DNA from: Rubripirellula sp. | Lineage (GTDB): Bacteria > Planctomycetota > Planctomycetia > Pirellulales > Pirellulaceae | Direction: 5' to 3' | Length of the DNA: 45,817 nucleotides | NCBI GenBank assembly: GCA_028823035.1 | Contig: JAPKCI010000023.1 | Location: 1-45,817, forward strand | Program-made: the position numbers and the translations under genes | Notes under the pieces: model-generated | What the model was told of the DNA's origin: nothing | The model's database searches: none | What the model saw: the letters and a program-made list of their open reading frames with translations, nothing else | In this document: positions 16,305 through 24,079 of the stretch, in pieces | How positions within the stretch are numbered: position 1 is the stretch's first letter | Layout of the letters: each line of letters opens with the position of its first letter

Positions 16305-17483
16305 TCATGCCCCGGGAGACCAGCCTGGTCTGGGTTGCAGGTGGATATCTGCGGGCTCGTCTCCCTGCAGTGTTTGTATCTGCCGCGAAACTTCTTCAAC
16401 TTGTGCGGCGGTGGTCAGCGGCATCAGCTTGACCCGGAACGAAGCAGTAGCACCGCCCGCGATCTCGACAGTCCGCCCCTGCTTCTCTTCGAATGATCGC
16501 GTGTTGGGGTAATTGGTGGCAGGTTCCAGCCCGGTGACATAGCCGTCACTTTCTGCCCCAGTGTTCTTCCAGACAACGAATCGGGGCAGTCCATTGGTAT
16601 TGAAAGTGATGCCCAGACCTTTTTCTCCATTGGCGGCCTTGAGCATGGCAGTGGTGGAACTCGATTCGTCAGCGCGTAACCGGGCAAAGTAAACACGTTC
16701 GGCATAACCTTCCTCCGGGTCGGAAAACGTGTTCCATGTTTCAATTTCGCTGGCCGAAAGTGCGTCTTTGGGTGCGAGTGATTCGATCGGCGCCTCTAGT
16801 GTCGCGCCCTCGCCCAAAACCGGTGCTCCGACGTTGATGTGGTACAGCAGTTGGATCGATGTTGGTGAGGACAATTCATTTGTCACATCATCCAGGACGG
16901 CCACCTCGGCACTGCCAGCTCGAAAACGAATTCGGCTGCGTAATCGCAAACGCTTAACGAACAGACGCGATTCCATGATCTCGCCGATCACCTCGAGCCG
17001 GCCTGAGGCCTCGTCGTACTCAATTGCGAGAGAATCAGCGGGCAGATTTCCAATTCGACCATGAAGCGGATGGATCAGGTTTCCCTGCGAGTCATGTTCC
17101 GGTGCGCCATTGCTTTCCAGCCCACAGCGGACCAGCAACTCGTCAAATCCCTCCAGCCAACCGATGCCACTGGGATCAAAAATCGGGACCTGTGATGGAT
17201 GTACCGGTCCAAAAACCGGTGATTGCCAGCCAAAACGAATGCCGCTCGCCTCCATCCGCCAAATCGACATGCCACGCGTTGGCAGAATCATGACGCGAAT
17301 TGCACCAGTATCGACTTCGACAACCTCGACCCGGTCAGCCGCACCCCCCGAAAAACGTCCGTGTCTGGTGCTGATTTCGCCTTCTCTGGTCTCGATTTTC
17401 ATAGTCAGAGGCGAATCTTCGTCCCACTCAATGCTGGGGATTCTGGACGCGAGGGAACGGTGAGCACTGGATTTGGTCGACAT
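16305..17483 (-). CDS. DUF4432 aldose-1-epimerase-like protein
   Basis: 392 aa, a galactose-mutarotase-like beta-sandwich of the DUF4432 family, expected to interconvert anomers of a sugar in the cytoplasm. Visible signatures: MILPTRGMSIW near residue 63, SPVFGPVHP, the GFDELLVRCGLESNG block, and PLHGRIGNLPA, the family hallmark with a probable catalytic histidine. I chose the ATG at 17481-17483; the frame remains open 70 codons further to 17693, but that extension has no family resemblance and would nearly fill the promoter gap to the divergent isomerase gene. It shares this 216-bp gap with the three-gene sugar operon, suggesting joint control. Confidence 0.85.
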   Translation of the reverse strand: MSTKSSAHRSLASRIPSIEWDEDSPLTMKIETREGEISTRHGRFSGGAADRVEVVEVDTGAIRVMILPTRGMSIWRMEASGIRFGWQSPVFGPVHPSQVPIFDPSGIGWLEGFDELLVRCGLESNGAPEHDSQGNLIHPLHGRIGNLPADSLAIEYDEASGRLEVIGEIMESRLFVKRLRLRSRIRFRAGSAEVAVLDDVTNELSSPTSIQLLYHINVGAPVLGEGATLEAPIESLAPKDALSASEIETWNTFSDPEEGYAERVYFARLRADESSSTTAMLKAANGEKGLGITFNTNGLPRFVVWKNTGAESDGYVTGLEPATNYPNTRSFEEKQGRTVEIAGGATASFRVKLMPLTTAAQVEEVSRQIQTLQGDEPADIHLQPRPGWSPGA

Positions 17484-17699
17484 GAAAAGATCGTTGGACT
17501 GGTGGTAACGCTCGATTTGGTCTTCACGGGGTACCGGAAGATTATTTTCACTGAAAAGATTGTGACATTCCCGACGTTCTTGTACGCGGGGCATCCAGCT
17601 AATAAAACATTTAACCCCGACGCTGGCTACCGAGTGGCTCTGATAGCTCCCGTCTTCCCGAAAAACATCCTCTAAATAGCTGAGTGAAGTCAAATACCG

Positions 17700-18950
17700 A
17701 TGAGTAACGTCAAATTGGACGAAGGTTTGATTCAGGGCGACAGTGTCGCTGGGATTCTCGATTCAGCTCTGGATGCGGGGCAGGGTCTGTTGAGGCTGAC
17801 ACCTACATGGGTGCCACGGTCCTTCTTGCATCCCGGTCGTCGGATCAAGCTTCATCCCGGCGATTACTATCGATTTGGTGCTGACCGCGGCGGCATCGAT
17901 GAACGTTGGTTTGGCAGCACGACAGAAGCAGCCAATGAAGGACGTGTCTGGCACGAGGGGCTCAGTTTTTGCCTTTTCGAAGGGCAGAAATTCTTGCTCC
18001 GCGATGCTGTTTCCGAACGGGGTGCTGACCTTGTGGGTGCCAGAATCTTCGACGAGTACAAGCGTTGGCCTGTGTACTCGAAGTTCTTTGACAACATGGG
18101 TCCGATTCCCCACCACATGCACCAAAGCTTCGAGGATGCTGCCTTGGTGGGACAGGAGGGGAAACCGGAAAGTTATTACTTCCCACCCCAGTTAAATAAT
18201 GTCGACAACAATTTTGCATACACCTTCATGGGACTCGAACCCGGGACTCAGCCTGAAGATGTTCGTCGTTGTCTCGAGAACTGGAATTCCGGCGACAACG
18301 GTATGCTGGATCTCAGTCGCGCGTACCGATTGAAGCGAGGAACCGGTTGGCTGATTCCACCGGGTGTTCTGCACGCCCCTGGATCGCTGTGCACGTATGA
18401 ACCACAGTGGGGCAGTGATGTATTCGGGATGTACCAGTCTATCGTTGAGGGCAGGTATGTACCGTGGTCATTGCTCGTCAAGGACATGCCAGAAGATAAG
18501 CATCAGGATCTTGACTTCATCGTCGGACAACTTGACTGGGACAAGAATGTCGACACTCATTTCAAACAGACCAATTATCTTGAACCTGTTCGCGATGACA
18601 ATCGAAGCGGTGATGGTTTTGAAGACCTGTGGATTGTCTATGGAACCGTTGATGGCCGCCAGTTATTCAGTGCCAAGGAATTGACGATTCAACCAGGCGC
18701 AAAATGTACCTTGCAGGATCCGGGTGCCAGCAGTTGGATCACGGTGCAAGGGCGCGGTCGAATTGGGGCGCTCGATTTGCAAACACCCGCGATGATTTGT
18801 TTCGGCGAAAACACGACGGACGAAGTCTACATCTCGCATCTCGCAGCGACGCAAGGCGTTGAAATCGAGAATACCGGGACAGAGCCTTTGGTGGGTTTGC
18901 GGTACTTTGGTCCTGCGACCCACGATGATTTGCCAAAGGCTGGTAGCTGA
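17700..18950 (+). CDS. Cupin-type mannose-6-phosphate isomerase-like protein
   Basis: 416 aa with two cupin-like halves. The first half carries probable metal ligands in the class I phosphomannose isomerase order: HHMH (His139, His141), the KPE motif with Glu157, and His225 in PPGVLHAPG. The fold and ligand spacing support an aldose-ketose (phospho)isomerase, but overall it departs from standard ManA and the substrate is not evident; it may act on another sugar or sugar acid. The C-terminal half (about 310-416) looks like a second cupin without clear ligands. It is first in a plus-strand group with the TIM-barrel isomerase (102 bp downstream) and the dehydrogenase. No Shine-Dalgarno is seen. 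Confidence 0.8.
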   Translation: MSNVKLDEGLIQGDSVAGILDSALDAGQGLLRLTPTWVPRSFLHPGRRIKLHPGDYYRFGADRGGIDERWFGSTTEAANEGRVWHEGLSFCLFEGQKFLLRDAVSERGADLVGARIFDEYKRWPVYSKFFDNMGPIPHHMHQSFEDAALVGQEGKPESYYFPPQLNNVDNNFAYTFMGLEPGTQPEDVRRCLENWNSGDNGMLDLSRAYRLKRGTGWLIPPGVLHAPGSLCTYEPQWGSDVFGMYQSIVEGRYVPWSLLVKDMPEDKHQDLDFIVGQLDWDKNVDTHFKQTNYLEPVRDDNRSGDGFEDLWIVYGTVDGRQLFSAKELTIQPGAKCTLQDPGASSWITVQGRGRIGALDLQTPAMICFGENTTDEVYISHLAATQGVEIENTGTEPLVGLRYFGPATHDDLPKAGS

Positions 18951-19052
18951 GTCTGTCTCGCTATCGACCATTTCTGATTTGGAAAAGGTTACGATACGCG
19001 TTCCTATTCCAGTTTTCTTCTTCCAATCCCTCTGAAATACTGACTGAAGACC

Positions 19053-20093
19053 ATGTCCAATCATCCCAATACTTTTCCGAAGCTTCACAACGCGATGTGG
19101 CCTGGCCTGGTGGGTAAGGGGGACGAGGCAGGTCAGGAACCACCCATCAGTTTGACGGAGATGTTGGAACTCACTGCCGCAGCGGAAGTCAATGGTCAGA
19201 AATTTGACGGTATCGACTACTTCCTTTTCCACCCCCACACGGATCCCGATGCAAGCGAGGATGACCTGCGTCGCATTGCGGACCAAATTGTCTCGTTTGG
19301 TTTCACCGTCGGGTCACTTGTCGCGCCGATTTGGCCAGGCACCGTTGGTGACTCAGCGATGGGCGACCCCGTTCAGCGGGAGAAATTCATCCTTTCTGTG
19401 AAGAAGGCGTGCAGGATCGCAAAAATCTTCAATGAACACGGTGTTCGGCAGTATGGTGTGATTCGGATCGACTCTGCCGAATTTGGTGTCGAGAAATGGC
19501 GTGAGGATTCTCAGGCAAATACTGCCACCATTGCGGCCACTTTCCGCGAAGCCGCCACCATTGCGGCAGATCACGGTGAACGTCTGGCGGCGGAAGGAGA
19601 AATCTGCTGGGCAGGTATGCATAGTTGGAAAGACATGTTGGACCTGCTGGAAGCTGTCGACATGCCAGAATCACTTGGTTTCCAGTGTGACCTTGCTCAT
19701 ACGTACCTGTACCTGCTGGGATACAACGCGCCCGAGCATGCACTTGTGCAAGAAGGCTACAACGAAGAAGAGTTCTGCGCTGCCTACAAGACGATGACTG
19801 ACAAACTGCGGCCCTGGACAATTGACTTTCATGTTGCTCAGAACGATGGGGAAGTTCACGGAGCAGGCTCTCACGACAAAACAGGCAAGCACTGCCCGGC
19901 TGATGACCCCAACGGTAAACTCGATATCACACAATGCGCCGGTTACTGGCTGGAAGGTGCCACGGAACGCGGAATGCAGCACATCTGCTGGGATGGTTGC
20001 ATGTTCCCGAATTCCACGCTTCGGAATCCGGCCACCTGGAATACGATCCTCGATGCCATGATCAAAGTTCGCGACTCCGGTTGCTGGAGCTGA
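19053..20093 (+). CDS. Sugar phosphate isomerase/epimerase-like TIM-barrel protein
   Basis: 346 aa of the xylose-isomerase-like/AP-endonuclease-2 TIM-barrel superfamily. Likely metal ligands: Glu183 in AEGEICW, Asp213 and His216 in QCDLAHTY, His260 in DFHVAQNDG. There are further histidines at 270, 274 and 280 in [12 protein letters not shown], and the C-terminal region includes HICWDGC. It is longer than typical epimerases of about 280 aa. Enzymes of this family isomerise or epimerise free sugars, phosphosugars or inositols with a divalent metal. The substrate is unknown, but the neighbours, a cupin isomerase and a Gfo/Idh/MocA dehydrogenase, point to one catabolic route for an uncommon sugar or polyol. 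Confidence 0.85.
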   Translation: MSNHPNTFPKLHNAMWPGLVGKGDEAGQEPPISLTEMLELTAAAEVNGQKFDGIDYFLFHPHTDPDASEDDLRRIADQIVSFGFTVGSLVAPIWPGTVGDSAMGDPVQREKFILSVKKACRIAKIFNEHGVRQYGVIRIDSAEFGVEKWREDSQANTATIAATFREAATIAADHGERLAAEGEICWAGMHSWKDMLDLLEAVDMPESLGFQCDLAHTYLYLLGYNAPEHALVQEGYNEEEFCAAYKTMTDKLRPWTIDFHVAQNDGEVHGAGSHDKTGKHCPADDPNGKLDITQCAGYWLEGATERGMQHICWDGCMFPNSTLRNPATWNTILDAMIKVRDSGCWS

Positions 20094-20276
20094 TCCGAAG
20101 TGCCAAGAAGAATAACAGGGTGACAGGGTGGGTGACATTCCTGCTGAGCCGTGTTAGTCAGCGGGTTCGTCGTCAGTCTCCCGGCCCGTTGATCTTCGCA
20201 GTACAGAATTCTCTGCTAATCCAATTATTTCACCCGTCTCTCTGGCTCTGATCCAGAACACTGGAGTAAAAAAAAC

Positions 20277-21422
20277 ATGTCTCAGAAATCACTGAATATC
20301 GGTCTGGTTGGTTACGGCTTCATGGGCCGAACCCACAGCAACGGCTACAAACGGGTGAATGATTTTTTCCCCGAACTGCAACATCGCCCTGTCTTGAAAG
20401 CTGTCTGCGGACGAAGTCCAGAGAAAGTTCAGGCGTTCGCTGACCAGTGGCAATACGAGTCCATTGAAACCGATTGGCGCGCCCTGATAGCTCGCGACGA
20501 TATTGATGCTGTTGATATTTGCACTCCGAATAATTCCCACGCTGAAATAGCCATCGCTGCTGCAGAAGCTGGGAAGATGATCCTGTGTGAAAAGCCGCTG
20601 GCGCTGAACCCCGAAGAAGGAGAAAAGATGATTGCGGCGGTGGAAAAAGCAGGTGTCGCGAATACGGTCTGGTACAACTACCGCCGCGCTCCGGCCGTCA
20701 CAATGGCAAAGCAACTGATTGACGAAGGACGTCTCGGTCGAATCTTTCATTACCGAGCCAACTTCCTGCAGGATTGGACTATCTCTGACGATGTCCCGCA
20801 GGGTGGTGCCGCGTTGTGGCGATTGGATGTTGCGGCCGCTGGTTCCGGTGTCACCGGCGACTTGCTGGCGCACTGCATTGACACCGCCATTTGGCTCAAT
20901 GGTTCCATCAAGGATGTCACGGCCATGACTGAGACCTTTATCAAGGAACGCATGCATACCGAAACGGGCAAGGTGGAACCGGTGGGTATTGATGATGCGT
21001 GTGCATTCCTGTGCCATTTTGAAAATGGATCGCTGGGTCTGTTTGAGTCAACTCGCTACGCTCGTGGGCACAAGGCCCTGTATACCTTTGAAATCAACGG
21101 CGAAAATGCTTCGATTCGGTGGGACTTGCATGATCTTCACCGTCTTGAGTACTTCGATCACAGCGATGAAGACAAGCTGCGAGGATGGCGGTCGATCCAC
21201 GTTACCGATCATGGGGGAGAACACCCTTACATGGATAAGTGGTGGGTTCCCGGACTGCAAATCGGCTATGAACACACCTTTGTTCATCAGGTTGCCGACT
21301 TCCTCAAGGCAATCGAAGCGGGTGAAGTGGCCCATCCGAATTTCCGTGATGCACAGGAAACGCAGCGAGTCTGTGATGCGGTGCTGACCAGTGCTGCGGA
21401 CCGCAGTTGGAAGCAGGTCTGA
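20277..21422 (+). CDS. Gfo/Idh/MocA-family NAD(P)-dependent dehydrogenase
   Basis: 381 aa. N-terminal Rossmann domain with GYGFMG (Gly12, Gly14, Gly17) and [10 protein letters not shown] near residue 104, where the lysine of EKP is the conserved catalytic/nucleotide-site lysine. The C-terminal alpha/beta domain contains [14 protein letters not shown] with the histidine that usually binds substrate. Such enzymes oxidise cyclic polyols, sugar lactols or inositols at C1 or C3. A GGAG lies about ten nucleotides before the ATG, a clear ribosome-binding site compared with its neighbours. A strong terminator 50 bp downstream closes the operon. The 183-bp gap before it holds nothing recognisable. Confidence 0.93.
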   Translation: MSQKSLNIGLVGYGFMGRTHSNGYKRVNDFFPELQHRPVLKAVCGRSPEKVQAFADQWQYESIETDWRALIARDDIDAVDICTPNNSHAEIAIAAAEAGKMILCEKPLALNPEEGEKMIAAVEKAGVANTVWYNYRRAPAVTMAKQLIDEGRLGRIFHYRANFLQDWTISDDVPQGGAALWRLDVAAAGSGVTGDLLAHCIDTAIWLNGSIKDVTAMTETFIKERMHTETGKVEPVGIDDACAFLCHFENGSLGLFESTRYARGHKALYTFEINGENASIRWDLHDLHRLEYFDHSDEDKLRGWRSIHVTDHGGEHPYMDKWWVPGLQIGYEHTFVHQVADFLKAIEAGEVAHPNFRDAQETQRVCDAVLTSAADRSWKQV

Positions 21423-21470
21423 CCTGACTCCACGGACGATTCACGATCGTCTGTAACTTTTCCTGAAACA

Positions 21471-21504
21471 AAGCCCCCGTCATTATCGGATGGGGGCTTT
21501 TTTT
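21471..21504. terminator. Bidirectional Rho-independent terminator
   Basis: AAGCCCCCGTC pairs with GATGGGGGCTT (one G-U) over a seven-base loop and runs into TTTTTTT, ending the dehydrogenase operon. On the other strand the A-run before the stem supplies a T-run, and the stop codon of the small membrane protein overlaps its edge, so it serves both converging genes. Confidence 0.92.
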
Positions 21505-21808
21505 ATGCAGATTGGTCGGAGTCTTCCTGCACTGGAACGCGTTTTTGATCTCGATGCATTAAATAGCGGACAAAGTCAAAGAGTCCACTGAATCGAAAAC
21601 CGGGATCAACATAATGCTCGATGACATAAAAAGCGAAGTAGTAAGCGCGGCAACTCGCCCATACGCAAATCAGTAGGAGAGCTAGAATGTCCCAGCGGGG
21701 CGTACGAACGAGAATCAATAAGCCTGCCACAACAGACAGCAGCATGAATAGAAAGCCTTTTGCGTAAATCCACTTGGTCGAAGTAAGATCTTGGGTGAGC
21801 CGCACCAT
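21503..21808 (-). CDS. Small membrane protein, 101 aa
   Basis: Not a recognised family. Two hydrophobic segments are clear: about 15-34 (YAKGFLFMLLSVVAGLLILV) and 41-62 (ILALLLICVWASCRAYYFAF). A short soluble tail follows with YVDPGFRFSGLFDFVRYLM and acidic residues at the end. The arrangement, helix, PRWD turn, helix, amphipathic tail, is typical of short planctomycete membrane proteins. The start is ATG at 21806-21808. Its stop overlaps the bidirectional terminator, which supports it as a real transcription unit. Confidence 0.72.
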   Translation of the reverse strand: MVRLTQDLTSTKWIYAKGFLFMLLSVVAGLLILVRTPRWDILALLLICVWASCRAYYFAFYVIEHYVDPGFRFSGLFDFVRYLMHRDQKRVPVQEDSDQSA

Positions 21809-21894
21809 CCGGGTCTGCCTTTATTACAGAGTTGTGAATCCGCAGGAATCGAATTATCTATGAGTCACGAAGTACTCACAGATGCTTTCGCAGT

Positions 21895-21921
21895 TGTACA
21901 CCGTGTACACCGTGTACACCG
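21895..21921 (+). repeat. Tandem 9-bp repeat x3 inside the DUF4404 remnant
   Basis: tgtacaccg is repeated three times without gaps, encoding the V-H-R run. GTGTACAC is also a palindrome. It sits where DUF4404 relatives have a short helix, so an expansion by slippage is likely. Confidence 0.85.
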
Positions 21922-22022
21922 TGAATCCGATCACCTTGATGCAGTGGATGTGGAAAAATTGAGAACCATGATGAGTTAAATTCAGACCGTTCTTGACCAA
22001 AAATACGAGAATAAGAAACTCT

Positions 22023-22052
22023 CAGTGATCAGGTCATCAGTGATCAGGTCAT
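22023..22052 (+). repeat. Tandem 15-bp duplication inside the DUF4404 remnant
   Basis: cagtgatcaggtcat occurs twice in direct succession, encoding SDQVI twice in the restored frame. It is a perfect duplication and does not itself shift the frame. Confidence 0.88.
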
Positions 22053-22143
22053 TAGTGCTGCAAAGCGATTTGAAGAATCCCACCCAGTTCTGACTGAAAC
22101 ATTGGTAAACATGGCCGACTCTCCGCAATGAATCGAAATTCGA

Positions 22144-23349
22144 TCAGGGCTGGGTGATCAAGTTGTTCAACCAGAAGTCGTTGCAGGCCTGCGAAATTTG
22201 TCGCTGCCCGATCAGACGACTCTCGCTGCGTTCTCCCGTCCAGCGGTCAGCCACTCCACGCAGCTTAACGCGGATCTCAGCATCAAAGTTGTTGGAGGAG
22301 CAAAGCTGATTGGCGAGCGATAGTTGGTATCGTGATTGTGGATAGATCGGCACGAAGCGGTCCGTAAGAGACCATGATTCGAGCGAAAGTCGTTGCCACC
22401 CATCCCCGTCTTTGTCTTCTTCAAGGAATTCCGCCAGATGTGGGTCGATCTTTCCTATGACTGATCGATGAAGTTCAATCTCGGCACGACTGGTGTGCGG
22501 TGAGTAGAGTGACCACGACGTCCAGTGATCCCAGCAGCCGGATCTCTCCAGAACCGGGCTTAGGATCACCAGAACGACAATGATTCTGACAAGCCAGCTT
22601 GCGATCGATTCTCCCGCATCACTCTTGTTGACGGAGCAAGCTTTCTCGCTACTCATGGTCGGCTTGTCGATGGTGGACTTGTCTGCCGATGGACCCTGTT
22701 GGTTTGGTTCACGCCACATGAGCAGATATGCCTGGGCGATCAACATCATGTTCCAAAGCAGAACACCGCGACTGTGGTTCAAGCCCCACGGGCCGAGGAT
22801 GGCAAGCAGTGAGAGGTGCATCAACATCAGAACAACCGCTGATGGTCGACGCGTTCTCGATGCTAGAAGCCCAAGTCCAGCAACAAATTCAGCGGCTGGA
22901 AACAACAAAGCCAAGCGGGCCCTGGTAGTGGCATCAAGATTCTCGGGTAGACCACCAATCAGTCGTGCGACCGCGGCCAGCAGATCCTGACCAACGGTGT
23001 GCGTGAATTGATAGTCAAATTTTCCCACAGCGCTGTAGACGTACACGCTGGCCGCCAGTGGGATCAATAATTTTCGACCCGTAGCAGGGCTCATGGTGGC
23101 GAAAATCAAAGCGTAAATACATGATTGATACGCCCAGGGTTGAAGTCGATGTTGATCCAGCAGAAAGCAAGCAAACAGGGAAGTTGCTATAACTGCCCAC
23201 GCAAATTGGTAGCTTCTTCCAGCCACAATCGCCGCGACCAGAGCGACCAGCAGAATCATGGACGGAAAGATCAGCACGAAGGCGGGCAATGAAAGACCGT
23301 GAGCGATCAGTGGGATCGACAAGGACGTTTTGTCATCCTGCGGTATCAA
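22144..23349 (-). CDS. DoxX/MauE-like multi-pass membrane protein, start unclear
   Basis: 401 aa from a TTG at 23347-23349. About seven membrane helices, then a membrane helix near 255-275 and a soluble C-terminal domain of about 120 aa. Motifs YSAVGKFDYQF, FPAAEFVAGLGLL and GPWGLNHSRGVLLWN recall DoxX/MauE or HTTM-type proteins that work with thiol or quinone redox at the membrane; the exact family is uncertain. The frame stays open another 51 codons upstream, to a TAA at 23503-23505, and that stretch encodes WLFPRVWGAFLLVLILATYP, a further membrane helix that fits the family start. It contains no ATG, GTG or TTG, so either a rare start (ATT 23476-23478 or ATC 23458-23460) is used or the 5' end is damaged. 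Confidence 0.72.
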   Translation of the reverse strand: MIPQDDKTSLSIPLIAHGLSLPAFVLIFPSMILLVALVAAIVAGRSYQFAWAVIATSLFACFLLDQHRLQPWAYQSCIYALIFATMSPATGRKLLIPLAASVYVYSAVGKFDYQFTHTVGQDLLAAVARLIGGLPENLDATTRARLALLFPAAEFVAGLGLLASRTRRPSAVVLMLMHLSLLAILGPWGLNHSRGVLLWNMMLIAQAYLLMWREPNQQGPSADKSTIDKPTMSSEKACSVNKSDAGESIASWLVRIIVVLVILSPVLERSGCWDHWTSWSLYSPHTSRAEIELHRSVIGKIDPHLAEFLEEDKDGDGWQRLSLESWSLTDRFVPIYPQSRYQLSLANQLCSSNNFDAEIRVKLRGVADRWTGERSESRLIGQRQISQACNDFWLNNLITQP

Positions 23350-23502
23350 CCATAAGGGATAGGTGGCAAGGATCAGGACCAGTAGAAAAGCACCCCAAAC
23401 CCTTGGGAAAAGCCAAGGGCCGGCAGAGGGTTCCTGCGTATCAGAGATCGTATTCGTGATGGTGGCATCCGTCTGAATCTGTCGTCGGTTCTTCCCTACA
23501 GT

Positions 23503-24079
23503 TTAATCACCAACGAGTTGATTCCACGATGCCAGCTTCATTAAAATTGGTTCACTTCCTGCGAACGCACCACAGTGAGCCCCGAGTCTTGTCATGCCTC
23601 CAGTTCGCCGCTCATGTTGAGTAAATCGAATCCACTTGCTGGCAGAGATGGAGGATCGTTGCCTGGTCATGCACTGCGTCATGATTTGAGTCTTGGGCGG
23701 CAATTCAGCCATGTGTTCAGGAAGGGAGCCAAGAAAATGTGGATGGGCTCAGTAGCACAACGGGTCGTTCGCCTCGCGAGTTACCCTGTGTTTGTTTTGT
23801 GTCGCAGATCGTGGTCATTGTCTGGTGATCTACTGTTCAGTACTGTTGAAGGGGTCAGAAGAGTCTAGCAGCCATGGGCGTCTTTTTAACCATGTCGGAC
23901 AGGTTATCCAATCGCAGTCTGGGTGAGGCTCAAGTACAATCAATCTCTGTTAAATTTAGCTTTGGCTTGCACCCTGCCTTGCGTCTGAAACAAGTCGATT
24001 TCAATGCGGCGGGTTGCCGAGCGATTTCCCCACATTTGCCATTGTGGGTTGCGGGATGTTTGGAGTCCTACGTGTCAGC
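23503..24079. other. Non-coding or unassigned region (about 580 bp)
   Basis: It lies between the DoxX/MauE-like gene (-) and the DUF1592 cytochrome gene (+). Several frames are open for 60-95 codons on both strands, but none has a recognisable motif, signal peptide or good ribosome-binding site. A minus-strand frame ending at 23503 (with GAFAGSEPILMKLASWNQL) is the most protein-like, but I cannot assign it. Promoters for both neighbours must be here. Confidence 0.4.

Larger units (their letters stand above)
21860..22133 (+). pseudogene. Decayed DUF4404-like gene
   Basis: Reading from ATG 21860 gives MSHEVLTDAFAVVH, then a run of HRV repeats, then LDAVDVEKLRTMMS and a TAA at 21977-21979; after the stop the same frame continues IQTVLDQKYENKK. 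A 2-bp shift near 22020 (CTCTC) moves to another frame reading SDQVISAAKRFEESHPVLTE and TLVNMADSPQ, ending at TGA 22131-22133. The FEESHPVLTETL block and the N-terminal MSHE...L...H pattern match my knowledge of DUF4404 proteins (about 90 aa). Lesions visible: a GAA-to-TAA nonsense change is likely, a dinucleotide insertion, and in-frame tandem expansions (9 bp x3, 15 bp x2). A small, recently broken gene is the simplest reading. Confidence 0.72.

Noticed and set aside
17484-17693. 70-codon N-terminal extension of the DUF4432 protein
   Set aside because: No family resemblance, and it would fill the shared promoter gap with the divergent operon.
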